This document shows positions 1 to 6,927 of a DNA stretch of 34,980 nt, piece after piece. Made by a program: the position numbers and the translations under genes. The stretch covers positions 1-34,980 of the forward strand of contig NZ_JBQHUB010000030.1 of the NCBI RefSeq assembly GCF_052065415.1, written 5' to 3'. The first letter of the stretch is position 1. Each line of letters starts with the position of its first letter. This stretch comes from Pseudoflavonifractor_A sp022772585 (lineage in GTDB: Bacteria; Bacillota; Clostridia; Oscillospirales; Oscillospiraceae). A model generated the notes under the pieces. It ran no database searches, was not told where the DNA came from, and worked only from the letters and a program-made list of their open reading frames with translations.

Positions 1-66
1 AGTGATTGCCCTCCCTCTGTAGAAGTTGTGTGGTAACTTCATTCTACCACGGGGAGAGAAATCACT
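1..66. other. Structured inverted repeat at window edge
   Basis: AGTGATT at 1-7 pairs with AATCACT at 60-66. Inside, GTAGAAGTT pairs with AACTTC/CTAC around 20-48. It lies just downstream of the sigma-like gene and has no clear U-tract on the minus strand, so it is not an obvious intrinsic terminator. It may be cut by the window edge. Function unknown. Confidence 0.4.
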
Positions 67-79
67 ATGGATTTTTTAC

Positions 80-517
80 TCAAGTGTCCAACTTGATTTT
101 ACAATCAACCAAATATTTTTTCATGGACTTCAAACCCTGCTGGATAGATTTATGTACGGCGGCCACGCTTACGCCATCGGCCTCGGCAACCTCAGTCATG
201 CTCTTGCCTTCAATGATACAGGCATCAATGCGAAGCCCCTGCGTTTCGGGCAAAGTGTTCAGCGCGTTCCACAGATCGCAGAAACGCTCCATGCGCTCCA
301 GCAGCTCCTGCGGGGTCGGCTCGGAAAGGCAGGCAGAGTATTCGATCCCATCATCACAGTCGAGGGAATACTGTGCCTTATTGCGGATTATCCGCCGCTG
401 GTAGGCAGCCTCATACAGCTTGTCGGCCCGCAGCTCGGCGGCCACTTCATCGGAAACTTCGATATATTCATCATGGGTGTGCCAAGAGTAAAAGTCCTTC
501 AGATTGATAGTAGTCAT
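80..517 (-). CDS. Sigma-70-like regulator (region 4 type)
   Basis: A 145-residue protein whose C-terminal half reads like sigma-70 region 4: an acidic stretch, then LPETQGLRIDACIIEGKSM and a helix-turn-helix around TEVAEADGVSVAAVHKSIQQG (residues about 105-130), ending in a basic tail. No region 2 is seen, as in the short sigma-like proteins encoded near the recombination module of Tn1549-like elements. The ATG at 517 follows GGAGG with 8-nt spacing. A 10-bp stem (529-538 with 557-566) abuts the ribosome binding site. Inferred role: regulation of excision or transfer genes; the integrase expected beside it would lie beyond the left edge. Family assignment good, exact role inferred. Confidence 0.8.
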   Translation of the reverse strand: MTTINLKDFYSWHTHDEYIEVSDEVAAELRADKLYEAAYQRRIIRNKAQYSLDCDDGIEYSACLSEPTPQELLERMERFCDLWNALNTLPETQGLRIDACIIEGKSMTEVAEADGVSVAAVHKSIQQGLKSMKKYLVDCKIKLDT

Positions 518-528
518 TATATTTTCCT

Positions 529-566
529 CCGTTCAGATTTTTGTTGTGGGTGGACGATCTGAACGG
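529..566 (-). promoter_or_regulatory. Leader stem-loop abutting sigma gene RBS
   Basis: On the minus strand CCGTTCAGAT (566-557) and ATCTGAACGG (538-529) form a perfect 10-bp stem with an 18-nt loop. The 3' arm ends inside the GGAGG ribosome binding site of the sigma-like gene, so folding could limit translation. Regulatory role is inferred. Confidence 0.45.
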
Positions 567-604
567 GGGATGGCGGGGATCGGCAGCCGGGGCCGCCCCT
601 GCCT

Positions 605-629
605 ACCTCGGGACAACTTGTCCCAAGGT
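605..629. repeat. 25-bp dispersed palindrome, GGGACA type
   Basis: Starts ACCTCGGGACA, 3-nt centre, then an almost complementary arm. Intergenic, upstream of the sigma-like gene. One of about 14 copies of the family ACYTCKGGACA-N3-TGTCCMRARGT. Confidence 0.8.
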
Positions 630-637
630 GGGTATAG

Positions 638-676
638 AAAAACGCGCTCGCATGGCGTGATGCCACACAAGCGCGT
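638..676 (-). terminator. Terminator-like hairpin (minus strand)
   Basis: Minus strand ACGCGCT (676-670) pairs with AGCGCGT (648-642), with an inner GGCAT/GCCAT-type stem, followed by TTTTT. It would stop minus-strand transcription before the sigma-like gene. Confidence 0.55.
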
Positions 677-770
677 GAAATGACATTATTCTTAATGTAC
701 TGGCAAATTTCGCGTCCAATGCCGGACTTGCCCGGAGGGGGAGCTACGCTTTTTTTAGCTGGTGAAGATC

Positions 771-896
771 ATGCGTACTATGAAAAAGCAAAATGAACAC
801 GACGATCCCTCCTCGGAAACCGCCGTGTTCCTCATAAAGTCGTCGTATAACGCGGCGGCTTTAATTGACAGCCGCCGAAAACAAAAGAGCCGATAA
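771..896 (+). CDS. Possible small hypothetical protein (41 aa)
   Basis: An ATG at 771 opens a 41-codon plus-strand frame beginning MRTMKKQNEHDDPSSETAV and ending in a basic tail. A weak GGTGAAG lies 5-11 nt upstream. I recognise no family. The DNA also contains several inverted repeats, including GGCGGCT/AGCCGCC and the terminator stem of the convergent operon, so the frame may be incidental. A 26-codon minus frame in the same DNA is equally unsupported. The 518-918 stretch otherwise holds only the hairpins and palindrome listed separately. Confidence 0.25.
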   Translation: MRTMKKQNEHDDPSSETAVFLIKSSYNAAALIDSRRKQKSR

Positions 897-929
897 TCCG
901 CGCCTGAGGGCTAACGGGTTATCGGCTCT
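878..929 (-). terminator. Terminator of the ABC-exporter operon
   Basis: Perfect 11-bp stem AGAGCCGATAA (929-919) with TTATCGGCTCT (896-886), then TTTTGTTTTC on the minus strand. The stop codon of the KTR protein lies in the first arm, so the operon ends here. Confidence 0.8.
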
Positions 930-1116
930 GCGTCTGTGCGTCTGGCTCTGTGATAACTAAAATCTTAAATTTTTCTACGCTGATTAAAGTTTCTTGTTTG
1001 CATTTAGGACAAAACAAAGGAAAGTTTTTCAGCTCAGTATCTAACCGCAGCTTGATACGAGTTTTACTGTTACAGACAGGACATAGCAGCCACTCGAAGC
1101 TATCCATATCGTTCAT
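919..1116 (-). CDS. Cysteine-rich KTR domain protein
   Basis: A protein of about 65 residues starting MNDMDSFEWLLCPVCNSKTR. Two CxxC pairs (LCPVCNSKTR and LFCPKCKQET) look like a zinc ribbon, and the CPxCxxKTR signature matches the family called cysteine-rich KTR, common in Clostridial mobile elements. The ATG at 1116 lies one base after the permease stop codon (TGA-A-ATG) with AGGGA upstream, so it is translationally coupled to the exporter genes. Biochemical role unknown. It is the last gene of the TetR-ABC operon and its stop lies in the terminator stem. Confidence 0.75.
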   Translation of the reverse strand: MNDMDSFEWLLCPVCNSKTRIKLRLDTELKNFPLFCPKCKQETLISVEKFKILVITEPDAQTQSR

Positions 1117-1117
1117 T

Positions 1118-1903
1118 TCAAATTTCCCTGAGCGTCCAAACTTTTTGAGCTGTGATAACAGAACCAATCGCAATTATCATAGCCAATAGGAAGAACGAAA
1201 ACTGTATTCCACTTATTGCCACTGTGTAAACATCGAAGAATTTTAATGGCGTTAAGCAGTACAGCATTGGAGCTTCAAGATATTCGGCGGTGATGCTGAT
1301 GCCATAAAAGAGCAATAATATTCCCGCGCCTATCCGAACAGCCCCTTTATAGGTTCTCGTCAGGCTGGAGGCCAGAAGCGTGATTGCAAACAAAGTCAAC
1401 CCTGTCAAAAACAGGCCCAATGTGGTGGTAAAAGCAGCGTTTCTTTGCTCTAAACCGCCTAGCGGTAAAATGGCGGTAAAATAATTACATAACCCGCTGA
1501 ATACCGCAAGTGCAAGCAAATTACATACACAGGCAACTGCTTTGGCACAGACAACCTTGTTGCGACCCACTGGTTTTGTAAATAGATATTCTGCCGTTCC
1601 CTGCGCCTGTTCTTTCGCTACACACGAAACACCGAGATAGACCGCATAGCTGTTGGTTAGCATCGTGACCCAATAATACATACAGCCATACCAGCCCAAA
1701 GCAGAAGTCAGATCACCGCTCACACCAAACATAGCTTTCAGAATTTTCGGAAAATTCGATATTAGCCCTGTCAGCTCATTGAGGCTTTCCTTTAGTGACA
1801 AATACTCAAAGTAAGCGAAGCCACACAAAATCAAGACAATTCCCATCCAGATCAGCAGTAGTTTTCTTGTTAAGCGCAGCTCGTTTTTCACTAACGCCTT
1901 CAT
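1118..1903 (-). CDS. ABC-2 type transporter permease (second)
   Basis: A 261-residue membrane protein with about six hydrophobic segments: one after a basic N-terminus (LLLIWMGIVLILCGFAYF), a central group, and a C-terminal segment before KVWTLREI. The motif AQGTAEYLFTKPVGR after the second segment is also seen in the neighbouring permease (CTGNTAEYLYTKPCGR), so the two are paralogues and probably form a heterodimeric channel with the ATPase encoded upstream. Substrate cannot be read from sequence; drug or antimicrobial-peptide export is the usual inference for TetR-linked exporters. Codon use is more AT-rich than the flanking ICE genes, suggesting cargo. Confidence 0.85.
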   Translation of the reverse strand: MKALVKNELRLTRKLLLIWMGIVLILCGFAYFEYLSLKESLNELTGLISNFPKILKAMFGVSGDLTSALGWYGCMYYWVTMLTNSYAVYLGVSCVAKEQAQGTAEYLFTKPVGRNKVVCAKAVACVCNLLALAVFSGLCNYFTAILPLGGLEQRNAAFTTTLGLFLTGLTLFAITLLASSLTRTYKGAVRIGAGILLLFYGISITAEYLEAPMLYCLTPLKFFDVYTVAISGIQFSFFLLAMIIAIGSVITAQKVWTLREI

Positions 1904-1915
1904 TCGTTTCCTCCT

Positions 1916-2707
1916 TTACACAGCCAACGCAATATCCCGCTTCAAGATTTTCCAGTATGCCAGCAGCGCAAACCCAAACAGCAGGAGCAGATACCAGAGC
2001 ATATAGTCCCATGAATAAGTTCCAGCATTGTGGATTTCCGCTGGACTGAAAAAAGAAAACGGCGATAAAAAGCCGATTGCCCGGATATTGACAGTCCTCG
2101 AAAAAGAAGTGATACAATATTCCACAAACACAACCAATCCGGCTGTCAGAAGTGGGGAACGATTATTGGGGTGAAATATTCCAACCATCAGTCCCAATAG
2201 TGCAAAAAAGAGGGAGATGAGAATAAACGAACCTGCCACCAAGAAAAATTCCCCGATGGGAAATCCGAAACGGAACAGAGTCATCGTTAGAAATGAAGTC
2301 GCCAGATAAAAAATCCCTGTTACACATATTCCGGCAAGCGCACATAGCAGCTTTCCCATATAAATCTGTTTCCGTCCACAAGGCTTTGTGTATAAGTATT
2401 CAGCCGTATTTCCCGTACACTCTTCTGTATGTAACGACAGCCCCAAGTGCATCCCGAAAATCCCCCCTGCAACCATAAAAAAGCCTGTGAGGAACGAGTA
2501 CATACCAAGTGGCTCCATCAATAGCTCCAGAGAAATACCAACCGTTTCAAAAAAGCCTCCCTGTGTAAATTCCACAGGCAAAGTTTCCACCGTTTCAATC
2601 ATGCCATAATACACTGGCGTCATGGAGAAGATACAGACCGCAAGAGTTGCGGCCCAAATCAGAATATATTTTCGTTTTCGTTTCCATTCAAATCGAAAAA
2701 TCAACAT
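1916..2707 (-). CDS. ABC-2 type transporter permease (first)
   Basis: A 263-residue membrane protein with a basic N-terminus (FEWKRKRKYILIW), six predicted hydrophobic segments and the motif TAEYLYTKPCGRKQIYMGKLLCALAG, shared with the next permease. It starts 9 nt after the ATPase gene ends and is followed 12 nt later by its paralogue, so the three genes are one transcription unit. Role: half of the membrane channel of an ABC exporter. Substrate unknown. Confidence 0.85.
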   Translation of the reverse strand: MLIFRFEWKRKRKYILIWAATLAVCIFSMTPVYYGMIETVETLPVEFTQGGFFETVGISLELLMEPLGMYSFLTGFFMVAGGIFGMHLGLSLHTEECTGNTAEYLYTKPCGRKQIYMGKLLCALAGICVTGIFYLATSFLTMTLFRFGFPIGEFFLVAGSFILISLFFALLGLMVGIFHPNNRSPLLTAGLVVFVEYCITSFSRTVNIRAIGFLSPFSFFSPAEIHNAGTYSWDYMLWYLLLLFGFALLAYWKILKRDIALAV

Positions 2708-2716
2708 AACGACCTC

Positions 2717-3604
2717 CTATTCGTAGTAGTGGAGGAATACTTCTTCCAATGACGGTTCCTCAATTAAAATATCCTCCAGCTCCAGCCGATGAAGCTGGTT
2801 CATAATCATCATAACTGGTCCGCTGAACATAAAGGATACAGAAGTCTTGCTCTTGTCCCACTCTAAATTAGCCGTACCGGGAACAGAAAAGAAATCCTCT
2901 GGAATGGCGCTTTTTGCTGTCAGCGAGATTTTCTTGTATCCGTTTTCCCGCTGTTCCTTCATGGATTGAACACTGATCAGCTTCCCCTCCCGCAGAATGG
3001 CTACACGGTCACAAAGTCTTTGCACCTCACTCAAAACGTGGGAGGACAGAAAAATGGTCACACCTCGTTTGTTTTCTTCTTTCAGAATATCATAGAAAGC
3101 CTGCTGGATGAGCGGGTCAAGGCCACTGGTAGGCTCGTCCATAATCAGCAACTTCGGAGAGGGTAACAGAGCCGACACAATGCCAACTTTTTTCTTGTTC
3201 CCTAAAGACAAATCGCCAATTCGCCTGGATAAGTCTAAATTCAACCGCTCCGCTAATTCTTCCATCCGGCTGTGGGCATTCACACCATAGAGTTCTGCTG
3301 TGTAGAAAAGCATTTCTTTTACTTTCATATTGTTGTAGTAACAGTTTTCGCTGGGAAGATACCCCACATCCTTTGCGATACGGGCGGGCTCCCGACTACA
3401 ATCTAACCCAAAGATAGAGGCTCCTCCGTTGGAGGGTTTCAGCAGGCCCATTAGAGTACGGATTGTGGTAGATTTTCCTGCTCCATTGGGGCCAATAAAG
3501 CCGAAAACCTCGCCTTGTTCAACAGTAAAGCTAATGTTTTCAATTCCTCGATGTTTTCCATAGCTTTTTGTAAGTTCGTTTAGGACAATTACCGGCTTGC
3601 TCAT
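2717..3604 (-). CDS. ABC transporter ATP-binding protein
   Basis: A 295-residue nucleotide-binding subunit. Walker A is GPNGAGKST (residues about 38-46), the signature is LSLGNKKK, Walker B is LLIMDEPTSGLDP, and the switch histidine is in SSHVLSEV. The signature deviates from LSGGQ, as in several bacitracin/lantibiotic-type exporter ATPases. A C-terminal extension of about 80 residues ends EEPSLEEVFLHYYE, typical of ABC-2 drug exporters. It overlaps the TetR gene by 4 nt (ATGA), so expression is coupled to the repressor. It powers the two permeases downstream. Confidence 0.93.
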   Translation of the reverse strand: MSKPVIVLNELTKSYGKHRGIENISFTVEQGEVFGFIGPNGAGKSTTIRTLMGLLKPSNGGASIFGLDCSREPARIAKDVGYLPSENCYYNNMKVKEMLFYTAELYGVNAHSRMEELAERLNLDLSRRIGDLSLGNKKKVGIVSALLPSPKLLIMDEPTSGLDPLIQQAFYDILKEENKRGVTIFLSSHVLSEVQRLCDRVAILREGKLISVQSMKEQRENGYKKISLTAKSAIPEDFFSVPGTANLEWDKSKTSVSFMFSGPVMMIMNQLHRLELEDILIEEPSLEEVFLHYYE

Positions 3605-4206
3605 GGCAAATATTCCTCCTTGTAAAAGTTGTGTTTCAACATATCTAGGATGTTTCGAAACTCTTTCATCATGCTGTCATAATCCACTCCACTTTCCAAC
3701 TGAACGGACATACCCTTTGCAAGCATCATAAGCATCTGAAACACTAATTCTGCATCCTCCGGGTGTCTGAATTTTTTATAATCCCGCTCATGCAGAACAA
3801 GCGATGCGATATATTTTTCATTTGCTTCTGAAAATATGGCACTTTTCAATTCAGGCGTTGGTTCCACTGCCACACTTGCAATAAACGACGCAATATGCGG
3901 GTGCTTTTTTAAGATTTCCACTTTCATAACGCTGGCTTCCCATACACGGTCAAAGAAATCCGTAGTTTCCTCCAATGCACTCGTGTTATAGGCTTGCTTC
4001 ATTTGGGCAGCGCAGTAATCAAATAAATACTGGTAAAGTGTCTGCTTATTTCCAAAATACTGGAATATAGACGCCTTTGAGATACCTGCCGCTACCGCAA
4101 TATCATTGATTGACGTTTTTTCATATCCATGTCTTGCGAAACAGGCAAGCGCCGCATTACGGATTGTTGCCTGTTTCTCCTGTGAAAGCGCTAATAATTT
4201 TTCCAT
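3601..4206 (-). CDS. TetR/AcrR family transcriptional regulator
   Basis: A 201-residue repressor-like protein. The N-terminal helix-turn-helix (residues about 13-60) contains AALACFARHGYEKTSINDIAVAAG followed by ISKASIFQYFGNKQTLYQYLF, the TetR signature; the remainder is an alpha-helical ligand/dimer domain. First gene of the exporter operon. Two copies of the palindromic sequence ATAACCGAATCGGT lie over its own promoter, so autorepression relieved by a ligand is likely. The ligand is unknown. The ATG is preceded by GGAG. Confidence 0.92.
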   Translation of the reverse strand: MEKLLALSQEKQATIRNAALACFARHGYEKTSINDIAVAAGISKASIFQYFGNKQTLYQYLFDYCAAQMKQAYNTSALEETTDFFDRVWEASVMKVEILKKHPHIASFIASVAVEPTPELKSAIFSEANEKYIASLVLHERDYKKFRHPEDAELVFQMLMMLAKGMSVQLESGVDYDSMMKEFRNILDMLKHNFYKEEYLP

Positions 4207-4223
4207 TACTATTCTGCTCCTTC

Positions 4224-4281
4224 AAATAACCGAATCGGTTATTTGTATACAGTGTAACATAAATAACCGAATCGGTCAAGA
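4224..4281 (-). promoter_or_regulatory. Two TetR-type operators flanking the exporter promoter
   Basis: 4224-4244 is a perfect 21-bp palindrome: AAATAACCGA, a central A, then TCGGTTATTT. A second copy at 4261-4281 keeps the left arm and TCGGT but diverges after that. One covers the transcription start region and the other the -35/spacer region. Assignment to the TetR protein is inferred from position and symmetry. Confidence 0.8.
4251..4279 (-). promoter_or_regulatory. Promoter of tetR-ABC operon
   Basis: Minus-strand -35 TTGACC (4279-4274), 17-bp spacer, -10 TACACT (4256-4251). Sandwiched between and overlapped by the two operators. Confidence 0.75.
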
Positions 4282-4321
4282 CGTTTTGCGCTATTTTGAG
4301 AGGAGCGCACAAATGGCAAGC

Positions 4322-4396
4322 AATTCGGGTGTGGCCACACTCCGAATTTTTCACAGGCCGCAGGCCCGTGAAAATGCTTGTTGGGGAGCTCCCCAA
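4322..4396. other. Cluster of three hairpins after the relaxase gene
   Basis: Three consecutive inverted repeats: ATTCGGGTGTGG with CCACACTCCGAAT (about 4323-4347), TTTTCACAGGCC with GGCCCGTGAAAA (4348-4374, GCA loop), and the perfect palindrome TTGGGGAGCTCCCCAA (4381-4396). The 25-bp palindrome follows. This resembles a mosaic of hairpin modules marking the join between the ICE backbone and the exporter cargo. Confidence 0.55.
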
Positions 4397-4405
4397 ACCC
4401 GCTGA

Positions 4406-4430
4406 ACTTCTGGACAAAGTGTCCAGAAGT
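4406..4430. repeat. 25-bp dispersed palindrome, TGGACA type (perfect copy)
   Basis: ACTTCTGGACA, AAG, TGTCCAGAAGT: 11-bp arms perfectly complementary. Intergenic, downstream of the relaxase stop. Confidence 0.9.
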
Positions 4431-4455
4431 CCCGGCGCAAGCGCCTGTTGTCGGC

Positions 4456-4490
4456 GGCCCGGAGCTAACGCTCCTGGGCCTTATTTTTTT
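4456..4490 (+). terminator. Terminator-like hairpin overlapping relaxase 3' end
   Basis: GGCCCGGAGC (4456-4465), TAAC loop, GCTCCTGGGCC (4470-4480, one bulge), then TTATTTTTTT on the plus strand. It would stop plus-strand transcription; the relaxase stop codon lies within it. Confidence 0.5.
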
Positions 4491-5871
4491 GCTCGTCCGT
4501 GTGGCCGAGCAGATGATCGATATTCGCCTTGACCGCCACAGCCTGCCGCATATCCGACTGCGCTTTGCGGTATTCCGCATAGAGGGCCTTTTTCTTTTCG
4601 GAGAGCTCCCGGCGCTGCTTTTTCAGCGTGTCCATTTTGGGGAGCTTTGCCCCGCCCAAAAGCTCACTCATGGCCGTCTTTGCCGCCCGGTAGTCTGCCA
4701 GCTCCACCTCGTGCTGGGCCAGATATTTTCTGCTATACCGGGCCGCCTTGTAGCCGTCAAACACAGGCCGCGTCTTTGCATACTGCACCACCGCGCCCAT
4801 GAGCTCGGAGGTTTTGGAAAGGGCGGCCTCCGTGTCCCGCAGCTCCTCGGCCAGCTTGTGAGCCCGATCCACCGCCGCCTCGGTGCTTGCCGCAAGAGCC
4901 TCGTAATCGGCAAGCCCATGCTCCCGGAGATACAGGAGCGCGGCGGCCATCTGCTTTATGTTATAGACTTTGGCCCACCGCTCATAGGCCGGGCCCTTGC
5001 CCTGGGCCATGCGTTCTTGAATGTCGATGATCAGATTGACGCGCCGGGCCGGGGCCGGGCTGTCCTGGGGAAGCTCCGGGATGGGCCGCTCCCCGGCAAT
5101 CGCCGCCCGGATGTCATCGGGATCAAAACCGGGGCCCAGGGTAGAAGCCCGCAGGCGGGTGTACTTATCCTGCCCAGGGGCCAGGAATGAGATCGCGCCG
5201 CCCCGCCCATGCTTCACTTGAAAGCCGGACTCCTCCATATGCCGTAGGAACGCTAGAAAGTCGGCGGGCTTTTGCTCCAGGGCCGCCACGATCCCCAGCC
5301 GCACCCGCTGCTGGGCCGAGGGCGGCTTTTCCCCGATCCATTGTCCATAGTGGAGAAAGCGACCTTTGCTGTGCTGCTTCGGATTTTGAATGACAGACAG
5401 CTCGTGCTCAATGCACACCCGGTCAGAGAGCCTCCGCACCGCAAAGCTGGAGCCGATGAAGTTATGGAATTTCCGGGAACAGTCCTGGGCGGTGGAGTTG
5501 TAATAAATGTGATTGTGAATGTGCCCTTTGTCAATGTGGGTACAGACAAAGAACTGGTACTTGCCCTTTGTCCAGCGCATGGCTGTTTCATAGCCGATTT
5601 TGTTTGCCTCCTCCGGCGTGACCTCGCCGGGCGGGAACGCCTGCCGGATCTGAAAGAACAGGGCCCCGCGCTCCACGGCCCGGCCCGTTTCCGCCTGGTA
5701 CTGGCTTTTCAGCAGCAGAAACTCGGCGGGGGCGGATGCAGGATCACAGAGATAGGCAGACACGGCCCCCAGCTTTTTCGGATTGAGCCCATAGGCAAAC
5801 CGCTCCTCCATCGTCTGGATGGCCGTTTTCCCAGCCGCTACCTTGTAGGGCCGGATGTAGGTTGTAGCGAT
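4465..5871 (-). CDS. Relaxase/mobilization nuclease (ICE)
   Basis: The DNA-nicking enzyme of the ICE. The reading frame from 5871 gives 468 residues beginning xATTYIRPYKVAAGKTAIQT, the expected N-terminus of Tn1549-type relaxases. The metal-binding motif HIDKGHIHNHIYYN is at about residues 111-124. The C-terminal half is a long, charged alpha-helical region. The first ATG in frame is at 5811 and would remove 20 conserved residues; GGAGG sits 7 nt before an in-frame ATC at 5871-5869, and no ATG, GTG or TTG is available there. I therefore place the start at ATC, with uncertainty. A hairpin plus U-tract lies directly upstream. Works with MobC encoded upstream at 6409-6756. Confidence 0.85.
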   Translation of the reverse strand: MATTYIRPYKVAAGKTAIQTMEERFAYGLNPKKLGAVSAYLCDPASAPAEFLLLKSQYQAETGRAVERGALFFQIRQAFPPGEVTPEEANKIGYETAMRWTKGKYQFFVCTHIDKGHIHNHIYYNSTAQDCSRKFHNFIGSSFAVRRLSDRVCIEHELSVIQNPKQHSKGRFLHYGQWIGEKPPSAQQRVRLGIVAALEQKPADFLAFLRHMEESGFQVKHGRGGAISFLAPGQDKYTRLRASTLGPGFDPDDIRAAIAGERPIPELPQDSPAPARRVNLIIDIQERMAQGKGPAYERWAKVYNIKQMAAALLYLREHGLADYEALAASTEAAVDRAHKLAEELRDTEAALSKTSELMGAVVQYAKTRPVFDGYKAARYSRKYLAQHEVELADYRAAKTAMSELLGGAKLPKMDTLKKQRRELSEKKKALYAEYRKAQSDMRQAVAVKANIDHLLGHTDEQKNKAQER

Positions 5872-5894
5872 AGCCGCACCTCCTTTCCCAGCAG

Positions 5895-5930
5895 AAAAAA
5901 CGGGCGGCGGTCTGTTCCACCCGCCGCCCG
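5895..5930 (-). terminator. Hairpin plus U-tract just before relaxase RBS
   Basis: Minus strand CGGGCGGCGG (5930-5921) pairs perfectly with CCGCCGCCCG (5910-5901), 10-nt loop, then TTTTTT (5900-5895). The relaxase ribosome binding site begins about 11 nt later. Either an intrinsic terminator subject to antitermination or an attenuator. Confidence 0.75.
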
Positions 5931-5932
5931 GA

Positions 5933-5957
5933 ACTTCTGGACAAAGTGTCCAGAAGT
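5933..5957. repeat. 25-bp dispersed palindrome, TGGACA type (perfect copy)
   Basis: Identical to the copy at 4406-4430. It begins directly after the stop codon of the CD1845-like gene and precedes the relaxase leader hairpin. Confidence 0.9.
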
Positions 5958-5958
5958 A

Positions 5959-6249
5959 TCAGCTTGCCATAAAATCCATCGCCGCATACTTCACACCATA
6001 AAGGCGCTCCACCAGCCAGCCGCCCAGGGCCGGGAGCCCAAAGGGAGAAACCAGGAACGCCAGCACGAACATGGCGATGCAGCCTGTGGTCTGCCCGGCC
6101 AGCAGGCAAAGGATCGCCAGCAGGGACAGGCCCACACACGCCACAACGCACACAGCGCCCGCCACGCAGGACAGGAACGAGAGCACCGCCACGGCGAGGA
6201 TCAAGGCCAGAATAAAAGGAGCCACGATAATTTTTAAGATCGTCCGCAT
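5959..6249 (-). CDS. CD1845-like small membrane protein
   Basis: A 96-residue, strongly hydrophobic protein with about three membrane segments (IIVAPFILALILAVAVLSFLSC, a central VACVGLSLLAILCLLAG, and a third around CIAMFVLAFLVSPFGLPALG), ending WLVERLYGVKYAAMDFMAS. Size, composition and location between MobC and the relaxase match the CD1845-type proteins of Tn1549-like ICEs. The ATG at 6249 follows GGAGG with 8-nt spacing. It has its own promoter (6295-6323). Function unknown; probably membrane-associated in transfer. Confidence 0.75.
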   Translation of the reverse strand: MRTILKIIVAPFILALILAVAVLSFLSCVAGAVCVVACVGLSLLAILCLLAGQTTGCIAMFVLAFLVSPFGLPALGGWLVERLYGVKYAAMDFMAS

Positions 6250-6294
6250 GGTTCATACCTCCTACAAAAGTTTGATATTTGCCTCTATATGTAT

Positions 6295-6323
6295 ATTATA
6301 ACTCCGTAAGAGGGGGCCAACAA
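6295..6323 (-). promoter_or_regulatory. Promoter for CD1845-like gene and relaxase
   Basis: Minus strand -35 TTGTTG (6323-6318), 17-bp spacer, -10 TATAAT (6300-6295). Confidence 0.65.
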
Positions 6324-6342
6324 GGATGCCTCGGCTATCCCC

Positions 6343-6367
6343 ACCTCTGGACAAAGTGTCCAGAAGT
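6343..6367. repeat. 25-bp dispersed palindrome within a larger hairpin
   Basis: ACCTCTGGACA, AAG, TGTCCAGAAGT. It is enclosed by an outer stem GGCTATC (6333-6339) with GATAGCC (6371-6377). A second hairpin GCCGGGGA/TCCCCGGC (6375-6405) overlaps that outer stem, so the two are partly exclusive. Confidence 0.85.
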
Positions 6368-6408
6368 CGAGATAGCCGGGGAACGGCGCAGGGCCGCTCC
6401 CCGGCAGG

Positions 6409-6756
6409 TCAGAGCCGCACAATGGCGGAGAGCTTTTCCAGAAGATCGGACAGGGGCCGCCACAGCTTTTCATAGTCCCGCTGCAACGCTTTGATCTCCT
6501 CCGGGTAAATGCCGCCATAGGTATTCGCCCGGATCGCCACCTGGTTTAAGTTGTTGGAGCACCGACGCTGGAGCGACACCAGCTCCTGGACAGGTGACAG
6601 GTCAACATGGAGCACATAGCCATTGAGGGCCATTTTCCGCATATAGGCCCCCATATTTCGGATGCCCGCCTCGGCCATGCGCTCCTGGATCAGCGCCAGC
6701 TCCTCCTCGGACACCATCACATGAAGATGGATAGGGCGGCGGCGTTTCTTTGTCAC
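6409..6756 (-). CDS. mobC: MobC-like relaxosome accessory protein
   Basis: A 115-residue basic protein starting MTKKRRRPIHLHVMVSEEELALI. It has the MobC/relaxosome signature: a ribbon-helix-helix-like N-terminus, then GIRNMGAYMRKMALNGYV, and the C-terminal NNLNQVAIRANTYGGIYPEEI block. It binds the transfer origin and helps the relaxase nick. The GTG start overlaps the stop of the upstream small gene (GTGA), with GGGAGG upstream. The transfer origin expected nearby could not be placed from sequence alone. Confidence 0.9.
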   Translation of the reverse strand: MTKKRRRPIHLHVMVSEEELALIQERMAEAGIRNMGAYMRKMALNGYVLHVDLSPVQELVSLQRRCSNNLNQVAIRANTYGGIYPEEIKALQRDYEKLWRPLSDLLEKLSAIVRL

Positions 6757-6917
6757 CGCTCCTCCCGTTCCAGGCTCCGGCTGGTGCGGGGCGGCTCCTT
6801 TACCTTGTCCAGCGCCTTGTCACGCTCCGGGGGCAGCGCGGGGATCGGCGTACCGAACACCCCGCAAAGCCGCTTCACTTCCAGATCGGCAAAATCCTGG
6901 TCATACTTCTTGTCCAT
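6753..6917 (-). CDS. Small hypothetical ICE protein (54 aa)
   Basis: Start chosen at MDKKYDQDFADLEV (ATG at 6917) because AGGAGG lies 6 nt upstream; a longer frame lacks a ribosome binding site. The 54-residue product is charged, ending PPRTSRSLEREER. It overlaps mobC by 4 nt and follows the gene at 6928 by 10 nt, so it belongs to the same operon. No family recognised. Confidence 0.6.
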   Translation of the reverse strand: MDKKYDQDFADLEVKRLCGVFGTPIPALPPERDKALDKVKEPPRTSRSLEREER

Positions 6918-6927
6918 AATCGTCCTC

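Noticed and set aside
5272..6237. Long plus-strand frame of 321 codons
   Set aside because: It runs antisense to the relaxase and CD1845-like genes, has no ribosome binding site or domain; GC-rich codon use on the other strand explains it.
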